From positions 50,928-114,927 of the IMG/VR virus record IMGVR_UViG_3300008259_000003: a stretch of 64,000 nucleotides of DNA. One strand, given 5' to 3'. This DNA is from a virus. The position numbers were made by a program, and so were the translations under genes. Positions 57,890 to 64,000 of this stretch are shown here, one piece after another. Within the stretch, counting starts at the first letter, position 1. The number at the start of each line of letters is the position of its first letter. The notes under the pieces are model-generated. The model saw only the letters and a list, made by a program, of their open reading frames with translations, had not been told where the DNA came from and did not search any database.

Positions 57890-60454
57890 TTAACATCCAT
57901 CACCAATTGTATACTGAGTAGTTACCGAACCAGAAACTACTTCATAAATTACACTTCCAATTTGAAAAAACCCATCAAATGTTGTTGTTAAGTTATTATT
58001 CGTGTAGATGGTAACACCTGAATCATAAATATTGACCACATTTGGTAATGTGTATAATGTTACACTATACGAACCTGAACACAACACAACCCCACTACAG
58101 TAATTTGTACATCCAACCATATTCCATTCTTGATATGTCGGACTAGGTGTTGGTGTAACTGATGGAGTTTTAGTTGGGGTTGGGGTTTTAGTTAAAGTAG
58201 GGGTTGGGGTTGGGGAAACCGCTACCAAGGATGAACCACAAATTTCGTATAGAGCATTATCATTTATACCATATATTGTATTTGTCGGTACATACAAAGG
58301 TTTAGAAATACCGTCACCAATAATTTCACTAAATATACCTGTTGTCGGGTCTAGAACACCTAAGAATCCATCTGACAATGTTGAATATCTGCTAATATAT
58401 AATTTACCGTTATCAGGATTATATATCATAGACCTTGTTGAGCCAAAAATCCAAGTTGCTCCCGATATTGAATTTAAAGTAAGTGTGGTGTTTGTTGCAA
58501 CATCTATTTTGTATACCGTAGACGCACTAACTAAATAAATAATATTGTTCGTCACATCCAAAGCAATTAAACTTGCTGAGGTGATTGGTAGTGATGTACC
58601 ATCTAACGAAATAGTATTACCAGAACAAGAATATATTCTACCACTCTGAGCGAAATATAATTTATTATTATTAGGATTGTAAACAGTCGCTTCAGGGTTT
58701 GATAAAGTTATACCTGTAATTTGGTTTGTAAAAGTATCTGTTGAACCATCTATGACACTAATTTGTGAAACTGAAAAATTTCCACCTGTTTGACTAAATG
58801 CATAAATTTTATTTAAAACAGAATTATATTCAATTTTTCCTAAACCTGATGTTATTCCCGAAATTGATATTGACGATGTTGTGTTTGTGTTTAAATTTCT
58901 TATTAACATTTTAACAGGAAATGATGATTCCCAACTGTATAATTTGTTGTTAGTTGAGTTATATCCTAATAATAAACTACTTCCTGACCATGTAAATTCA
59001 TTTGTTAAACTTGTTGAATTTGGGACAAAAGATTGTACAACACTTGATGCGTTTAGAACGTATGCTTTGTTATTTGATGATGAATAAACCATACCTTGTC
59101 TACCAACGGCAGAATATGAATTCGTTGCGGCAAGAGTATTTCTAACTGAATCACTACAACCACCTGATGGTGTTGGGGTCAGGGTCGGGGTTACGGTATT
59201 AGTAGGTGTTACACTTGGGGTCGCAACTGGATTACCGGATGGACTTGGTGTTGGGGTTTTTGTTGGGGTCGGGGTTGGAGATACAATAGGTACAGGTAAT
59301 GTAAAATTCACAGAATTAGTACACGTACCAGTACTTTGAACTGTAAATGTTGTTATTGAATAACACACAAGTGCGGTATACCCAGATAATAATTGAGATG
59401 TTGTCACACCAGTTGCAATTAATACTATAGTTCCTCCTGTTGTTGTTCCCGAAATATTATAAGGTCCGGCTTGCGTTAAAAAATAAATTGGGTGTAATGA
59501 GAATGTATATTGAGTACATCCTGTAGGTACTAGTGAAGGTGATGGGGTTACTGTGGGTGTTACACTAACAGTTACCGAAGGTGTTAATGAAGGGGTATTT
59601 GTGGGTGTATTTGTTGGTGTAACCGAAGGTGTCGAACCTAACGTACTTGACGGTGTATTTGTGGGTGTATTTGTTGGTGTAACCGAAGGTGTCGGAGTTA
59701 GACTTGGAGTTTTTGTTGGAGTTACAGTATTTGTTGGGGTTGGGGTTTCGGAAGGAGTTTCGGAAGGAGTTTGTGTTAATGTGGGTGTTGGAGTTGGGGT
59801 CACACTCGGACAAACTACAGTACAGAAACCATTGAAAGATATCCCTGCATATGGGTAACTCGGGTCGTAACAAACATATGTTGGTGAAAATGAACCACTA
59901 TGATATACACCACAACAGTCCGTATAATACCAATTTGGTGAATCGGTTATACCTGAGTAACATAAAGTTGGTGTGGGTGTTGGAGTAGGGGTAGGAGTTG
60001 GACTTGGTGGTGTTAAACAGTCAATACAATTTGTAAAAAGAGCATTTTCAGAAATTAATTGTGCAACAGTATAATTGTAAGTGGTGCTACCAGTGCCTTG
60101 TTCATAAACTCCTGTATAGTTGTAACATGTACCATCATAAGAAATTGTTGCACCTGTACTTTGGAAATACTGATTAACTTCTGAATTTTTTAAACCAAAG
60201 TAAACAAATGCCCCTGGTATTTGGCAATGTTCAAATTGCCACCCATTAAAATCGTCGTTACATTGTTCACAGGTTGTATAACCACTAAAAATAACCGTAC
60301 CTGACGGTCCACCTCCGACATTTCCTGTTGAAGACCAACATTGGTAATCAGCAAAAATCGTGTCACCCGATAATACTAAACTGTCATCGACGACAAAATC
60401 ATAGTATGACGCTGGGTCTAAACAATTTTGAAATGTTATTATTTGTGCTGGCAT
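57890..60454 (-). CDS. Fibre-like protein with cysteine modules and a beta-propeller
   Basis: The 854 residues contain two Cys modules at the N-terminus (e.g. YYTDCCGVYHSGSF), Pro-Thr linkers (nt about 59970-60005, 59520-59810, 59165-59285, 58140-58225), and between the last two a run of about 300 residues (nt 58240-59160) with repeated units of the type YNSTNNKLY, YNSVLNKIYAF, YNPNNNKLYFA, YNPDNGKLYIS. That is the blade pattern of YVTN/NHL-type beta-propellers. The propeller could bind a sugar or protein on the host. A final Cys module (SVTLYTLPNVVNIYDSG) ends the protein. Confidence 0.8.
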   Translation of the reverse strand: MPAQIITFQNCLDPASYYDFVVDDSLVLSGDTIFADYQCWSSTGNVGGGPSGTVIFSGYTTCEQCNDDFNGWQFEHCQIPGAFVYFGLKNSEVNQYFQSTGATISYDGTCYNYTGVYEQGTGSTTYNYTVAQLISENALFTNCIDCLTPPSPTPTPTPTPTPTLCYSGITDSPNWYYTDCCGVYHSGSFSPTYVCYDPSYPYAGISFNGFCTVVCPSVTPTPTPTLTQTPSETPSETPTPTNTVTPTKTPSLTPTPSVTPTNTPTNTPSSTLGSTPSVTPTNTPTNTPSLTPSVTVSVTPTVTPSPSLVPTGCTQYTFSLHPIYFLTQAGPYNISGTTTGGTIVLIATGVTTSQLLSGYTALVCYSITTFTVQSTGTCTNSVNFTLPVPIVSPTPTPTKTPTPSPSGNPVATPSVTPTNTVTPTLTPTPSGGCSDSVRNTLAATNSYSAVGRQGMVYSSSNNKAYVLNASSVVQSFVPNSTSLTNEFTWSGSSLLLGYNSTNNKLYSWESSFPVKMLIRNLNTNTTSSISISGITSGLGKIEYNSVLNKIYAFSQTGGNFSVSQISVIDGSTDTFTNQITGITLSNPEATVYNPNNNKLYFAQSGRIYSCSGNTISLDGTSLPITSASLIALDVTNNIIYLVSASTVYKIDVATNTTLTLNSISGATWIFGSTRSMIYNPDNGKLYISRYSTLSDGFLGVLDPTTGIFSEIIGDGISKPLYVPTNTIYGINDNALYEICGSSLVAVSPTPTPTLTKTPTPTKTPSVTPTPSPTYQEWNMVGCTNYCSGVVLCSGSYSVTLYTLPNVVNIYDSGVTIYTNNNLTTTFDGFFQIGSVIYEVVSGSVTTQYTIGDGC

Positions 60455-60470
60455 TTATTACTATTCTTTC

Positions 60471-60479
60471 TATAAATAC
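60471..60479 (-). promoter_or_regulatory. Putative late-type promoter element GTATTTATA
   Basis: This exact 9-mer lies on the minus strand 16 nt before the ATG at 60454. It matches those at 2113 and 53648. Positional evidence only. Confidence 0.35.
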
Positions 60480-60498
60480 TTAAATCATTATTTTATCA

Positions 60499-63400
60499 TT
60501 AACATGCTTCTCCACAAAATGTGTTACAATAATCACCACAACCAGTACCGTATGTATATTGCGAAGTATATATTGGTGGTACGAAGTTTCCTCTAAACAA
60601 TATAAACACATTTGTCACTCTCATAAGACAAACGCTATAATTACCAGGGGCGTTATAACCTTGTGTTGTGAATGTACCATCACAACATTGGTATGCAAAG
60701 TATACTTGATTATCATCTGAGGCTGTTAAATCATTAATATCAACAAAAAAGTCTGTACACAAACAATCACCACAAGCACCATCATACGTTATCTCCCCAC
60801 CATAAGGACCTAATACACTTGGAATACTACATGAACATATCTCAATTGTACCACTTGCTGGGTACACATTTGGGTCAAGTATTTCTGTGGGTGTTCCTCC
60901 ACCGCAACAAGTGGTATAGTTAACTATATTACCAGGTCCTAATCCTGTAATAATATATGACTCACAAACACATGGTGGAGTTGGGGTTGGGGTCGGAGTT
61001 GGAGTTGGGGTTGGGGTTGATGACGGATTTGAAACCGGAGATGGTGTTGGAGTGTTTGTTGGAGTGTTTGTTGGAGTTACAGTCTTGGTTGGTGTATTTG
61101 TAGGAGTATTGGTTGGTGTTAAAGTTGGAGTAACTGTCCTTGTTGGAGTATTTGTAGGGGTAAAGGTTGGAGTTACAGTCTTGGTTGGAGTATTTGTAGG
61201 GGTAAAGGTTGGAGTTACAGTCTTGGTTGGTGTATTTGTAGGGGTAAAGGTTGGAGTTACAGTCTTGGTTGGTGTATTTGTAGGAGTATTGGTTGGTGTT
61301 AAAGTTGGAGTAACTGTCCTTGTTGGTGTATTTGTCGGTGTTTTTGTTGGGGTTAAAGTTGGTGTAACTGTTGGTGTAACTGTTGGGGTTGGTGAAGGAC
61401 AAGGGTGATAAGTTTCACATTCAGTACATGTATTGTATGTACCATACGCAGTGATTGCGGAACCAGGTACTCCTGGTCCGACTGAGTTTGTAACAAAATA
61501 ACAACAACCATTAATTGATATATAACGGTTTACTAAAAGATTTGGGTTAAATCCATTTTGACAACCAAATTGAATTGTATATTGTCCTGTTGTACCACAA
61601 CATCCACATCTTTGTAAATCGAAAATCCAAGTGGCGCATGGGTTAGCTCCAATACATGTTTCACATGTATCAACACTAAATGATGATGGTGGATAATACC
61701 CGTCAACCCCACTAAAGTTTGGTGGTGAGTAGGTTTGACTATAACCTTCAACAAAATAACAACATCCATTTATAACAATAGTTTGACCTTGTGAAATACC
61801 GCTTTGAACATAGGTCAAATTAGTTGTTATACTTAAATAAGAAATAGTATTACCTAAAATACCACCATCACAACATGGTAATAAATAAACATAACCAACC
61901 TGTAAGGATGGTGATGGTGTTACTGTGCTTGTTGGTGTTAATGTAGGAGTTAAAGTTGGTGTAACTGTTTTTGTTGGTGTATTGGTAGGGGTTACGGATG
62001 GTGTTCTCGTAGGAGTAACACTATTGGTTGGGGTGTTAGTCGGGGTTAAAGTTGGTGTAACTGTTCTTGTTGGTGTATTGGTAGGGGTTACCGTAGGGCT
62101 AACAGTGGCGGCTGGAGTTCTTGTTGGAGTAACAGTATTTGTTGGGGTATTGGTTGGTGTGAGAGTTGGTGTAACTGTTCTTGTTGGTGTATTGGTAGGG
62201 GTTACCGTATTCGTAGGTGTAACAGTTCTGGTTGGTGTTGGTGTCGGGGTTGGTGATGGACAAAAATTTAGAGTTTCTCCTAAACATTGTGCACAACTTG
62301 TCTGAACAGTAGTGTAAATCGTACCTCCAGGTCCTACCTGTTGCACATACGTTGCACATAACTGAATGTCTTGTAAATAAAATACCGTACCTAACAATGT
62401 ACCTAATGGTACTTGACCATAATAAACATTGGTGTCACCAGGACAACATGATTCAAATCTAGCAGCAACATACTGAGGACTAGCCGTTGGGGTTACTGTT
62501 TTGGTTGGTGTCAATGTTGGTGTAACAGTATTTGTTGGAGTGTTAGTTGGTGTTACGGTTGGACTAACTGTGGCAGCCGGTGTTCTTGTTGGTGTAACAG
62601 TATTTGTTGGGGTATTTGTTGGAGTTACCGTAGGACTAACAGTGGCTGCTGGAGTTCTTGTTGGGGTATTGGTTGGGGTAACAGTATTTGTGGGGGTTAC
62701 TGTGTTCGTTGGGGTATTGGTAGGTGTATTTGTTGGTGTTAATGTTGGACTAACAGTAGCCGCTGGTGTTCTTGTTGGTGTAACAGTATTTGTTGGGGTA
62801 TTTGTTGGAGTTACCGTATTTGTTGGAGTATTAGTTGGGGTGTTAGTTGGTGTTACAGTGTTGGTTGGTGTATTAGTTGGAGTTAAAGTTGGTGTAACTG
62901 TTCTTGTTGGTGTATTGGTAGGTGTAACTGTATTCGTAGGGGTGACTGTATTAGTTGGAGTGTTGGTTGGAGTATTAGTTGGAGTTAAGGTTGGACTAAC
63001 AGTGGCAGCTGGTGTTCTTGTCGGGGTTACGGTATTAGTAGGGGTATTGGTTGGAGTTACCGTATTTGTTGGAGTATTAGTTGGGGTGTTGGTTGGAGTA
63101 ACAGTGTTGGTTGGGGTGTTAGTAGGGGTGTTGGTCGGTGTAACTGTATTTGTTGGAGTAACAGTATTAGTAGGTGTGTTTGTTGGTGTGTTAGTCGGTG
63201 TTAATGTTGGACTAACAGTAGCCGCTGGTGTTCTCGTAGGAGTTACAGTATTGGTAGGAGTATTGGTAGGAGTAACGGTGTTTGTTGGGGTGTTTGTAGG
63301 AGTATTGGTTGGTGTTACAGTATTGGTTGGAGTATTGGTTGGTGTAAAAGTTGGTGTAACAGTTTTTGTTGGTGTATTAGTAGGAGTATTGGTCGGTGTG

Positions 63401-64000
63401 ACAGTGTTGGTTGGTGTTACTGTATTTGTTGGAGTATTGGTTGGGGTATTGGTTGGTGTAAGGGTAGGACTAACAGTGGCTGCCGGAGTTCTTGTTGGAG
63501 TAACAGTATTGGTTGGGGTATTGGTTGGTGTAACAGTATTAGTCGGCGTATTGGTTGGAGTATTTGTTGGTGTGACTGTATTCGTTGGAGTGTTAGTAGG
63601 TGTAAAAGTTGGTGTGACGGTTCTTGTTGGTGTATTGGTTGGTGTAACGGTATTGGTTGGGGTGTTTGTGGGTGTAAGGGTAGGACTAACAGTGGCGGCC
63701 GGAGTTCTTGTTGGAGTCACTGTATTGGTCGGTGTGTTGGTGGGTGTGACTGTGTTAGTAGGTGTATTTGTAGGTGTATTAGTTGGTGTGACTGTATTTG
63801 TTGGAGTGTTTGTTGGGGTGTTTGTGGGTGTAACAGTATTAGTAGGAGTATTGGTTGGTGTTACAGTTTTGGTTGGAGTGTTAGTAGGTGTAACAGTATT
63901 AGTAGGTGTATTGGTAGGTGTATTGGTTGGTGTAACAGTATTCGTAGGAGTATTTGTTGGAGTATTTGTTGGACTAACAGTAGCTGCTGGTGTTCTTGTT
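60499..64000 (-). CDS. Giant Pro-Thr-repeat fibre protein (runs off the right edge)
   Basis: The frame is open from 63999 to the stop at 60499, giving at least 1166 residues; no start is in the window. A GTG at 63720 is inside the repeats and is not a real start. The protein has three long Pro-Thr arrays (nt 62476-63999, 61905-62262 and 60975-61405) separated by Cys-rich modules (e.g. [44 protein letters not shown]) ending in C-x-x-C. The C-terminus holds three further modules ([11 protein letters not shown]). The repeats form an extended rod. The design suggests a long fibre or whisker. Assembly errors in the array are possible. Confidence 0.8.
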   Translation of the reverse strand, partial: TRTPAATVSPTNTPTNTPTNTVTPTNTPTNTPTNTVTPTNTPTKTVTPTNTPTNTVTPTNTPTNTPTNTVTPTNTPTNTPTNTVTPTNTPTNTVTPTRTPAATVSPTLTPTNTPTNTVTPTNTPTRTVTPTFTPTNTPTNTVTPTNTPTNTPTNTVTPTNTPTNTVTPTRTPAATVSPTLTPTNTPTNTPTNTVTPTNTVTPTNTPTNTPTKTVTPTFTPTNTPTNTVTPTNTPTNTPTNTVTPTNTPTNTVTPTRTPAATVSPTLTPTNTPTNTPTNTVTPTNTVTPTNTPTNTPTNTVTPTNTPTNTPTNTVTPTNTPTNTVTPTRTPAATVSPTLTPTNTPTNTPTNTVTPTNTVTPTNTPTRTVTPTLTPTNTPTNTVTPTNTPTNTPTNTVTPTNTPTNTVTPTRTPAATVSPTLTPTNTPTNTPTNTVTPTNTVTPTNTPTRTPAATVSPTVTPTNTPTNTVTPTRTPAATVSPTVTPTNTPTNTVTPTLTPTKTVTPTASPQYVAARFESCCPGDTNVYYGQVPLGTLLGTVFYLQDIQLCATYVQQVGPGGTIYTTVQTSCAQCLGETLNFCPSPTPTPTPTRTVTPTNTVTPTNTPTRTVTPTLTPTNTPTNTVTPTRTPAATVSPTVTPTNTPTRTVTPTLTPTNTPTNSVTPTRTPSVTPTNTPTKTVTPTLTPTLTPTSTVTPSPSLQVGYVYLLPCCDGGILGNTISYLSITTNLTYVQSGISQGQTIVINGCCYFVEGYSQTYSPPNFSGVDGYYPPSSFSVDTCETCIGANPCATWIFDLQRCGCCGTTGQYTIQFGCQNGFNPNLLVNRYISINGCCYFVTNSVGPGVPGSAITAYGTYNTCTECETYHPCPSPTPTVTPTVTPTLTPTKTPTNTPTRTVTPTLTPTNTPTNTPTKTVTPTFTPTNTPTKTVTPTFTPTNTPTKTVTPTFTPTNTPTRTVTPTLTPTNTPTNTPTKTVTPTNTPTNTPTPSPVSNPSSTPTPTPTPTPTPTPPCVCESYIITGLGPGNIVNYTTCCGGGTPTEILDPNVYPASGTIEICSCSIPSVLGPYGGEITYDGACGDCLCTDFFVDINDLTASDDNQVYFAYQCCDGTFTTQGYNAPGNYSVCLMRVTNVFILFRGNFVPPIYTSQYTYGTGCGDYCNTFCGEAC
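61070..61326 (-). repeat. Nested 42-bp and 180-bp tandem repeats in the fibre gene
   Basis: A 77-bp stretch at 61070-61146 recurs exactly at 61250-61326, 180 bp (60 codons) later. Between them a 42-bp unit (14 codons) repeats at 61159, 61201 and 61243. All periods keep the frame. Confidence 0.9.
62476..63999 (-). repeat. Long Pro-Thr repeat array with recurring TPAATVSP marker
   Basis: About 500 codons of PTNTPTNTV-like units. A marker block [10 protein letters not shown] recurs near nt 62571, 62646, 62758, 63006, 63220, 63480, 63696 and 63983, with irregular spacing of roughly 75-290 bp. This suggests growth by unequal duplication of multi-unit blocks. Confidence 0.9.

Noticed and set aside
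63720-63720. A gene start (GTG) at 63720
   Set aside because: The frame is open upstream to the right edge with the same repeats, so this GTG is an internal Val codon.
53873-63999. Long plus-strand open frames reading VGVTVLVGV-like repeats opposite the fibre genes
   Set aside because: They are the reverse complement of low-complexity Pro-Thr codons. Repeats without stop triplets stay open in several frames; the products are meaningless Val-Gly strings.
60975-64000. A CRISPR array or intergenic minisatellite in the repeat region
   Set aside because: The periods are multiples of 3 and encode a continuous reading frame with no unique spacers of constant length, so they are coding repeats.
53677-64000. 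A diversity-generating retroelement targeting the fibres
   Set aside because: No reverse transcriptase gene or template/variable repeat pair with adenine-specific changes is seen in the window.
1-64000. tRNA genes, integrase, transposase or attachment sites
   Set aside because: I found no cloverleaf-like sequence, integrase or transposase motif, or flanking duplication. Absence could not be proven without a scan.

Overview
The window looks like part of a large, AT-rich (roughly one-third GC by eye), strictly lytic T4-like tailed-phage genome. Genes are packed tightly, with 1-14 nt stop/start overlaps. The T4-type core is present: a Rad50/SbcC-like and Mre11/SbcD-like nuclease pair (gp46/gp47 type), a Toprim primase, a RuvC-like resolvase, a PD-(D/E)XK nuclease, a sigma-70 factor, ThyA and virion proteins. 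No integrase, transposase, tRNA or CRISPR array was recognised. Gene starts almost never have a Shine-Dalgarno sequence. The sigma factor resembles the short primary sigma factors of Bacteroidota, and there is a type II (GSII) glutamine synthetase and an Hc1-like small protein. I infer a Bacteroidota (flavobacterial-type) host with moderate confidence.

Layout. (1) 1-18.5 kb, mostly minus strand: a metallophosphoesterase cut by the left edge, a multi-domain endolysin, a HAD phosphatase overlapping a HEXXH metalloprotease-like gene, two tandem PcfJ-like paralogues, a lipoprotein with a single c-type heme motif, ThyA plus a HAD protein, an acyl-CoA thioesterase, a complete GSII glutamine synthetase, a DUF192 protein and a beta-class DNA methyltransferase. 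Many genes of 50-60 codons sit between them. (2) 18.5-31.15 kb, plus strand: a small Cys-rich protein, a terminator, a ribbon-helix-helix-like regulator, then a 15-gene polysaccharide operon (glycosyltransferases of several folds, WecB, two FkbM methyltransferases, a GDP-mannose-3,5-epimerase-like enzyme) closed by a two-way terminator. (3) 31.16-43.6 kb, mostly minus: glutaredoxin- and thioredoxin-like proteins, an AAA+ ATPase, a Dam-type methylase, small membrane and coiled-coil proteins, a set of putative head or scaffold proteins, an amidase-like protein, a four-helix membrane protein with a Glu/Pro-rich tail (with a possible frameshift at an A10 run), sigma-70 and an overlapping pair of spanin-like genes. 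(4) 43.6-51.5 kb, minus: ClpP protease and the recombination/replication block. (5) 51.5-64 kb, minus: one virion protein followed by five adjacent fibre-like genes in which cysteine-rich beta modules are joined by long Pro-Thr repeats. The last is open to the right edge.

How it fits together. The replication and late blocks read right to left. A 9-nt motif (RTATTTATN) sits 4-26 nt before many start codons, including four fibre/virion genes, and may be a late promoter element read by the phage sigma factor. The glycan operon could make a surface polysaccharide or sugars that decorate the Thr-rich fibres. GSII, the thioesterase, the heme-motif lipoprotein and ThyA are auxiliary metabolic genes that would reshape host nitrogen, lipid, redox and nucleotide metabolism. 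The strongest candidates for something undescribed are the glycan operon together with the Pro-Thr/cysteine fibre array, the heme-motif lipoprotein, the PcfJ-like pair with a palindrome over one start, and a family of putative head proteins that share (I/L/V)-x-E motifs.
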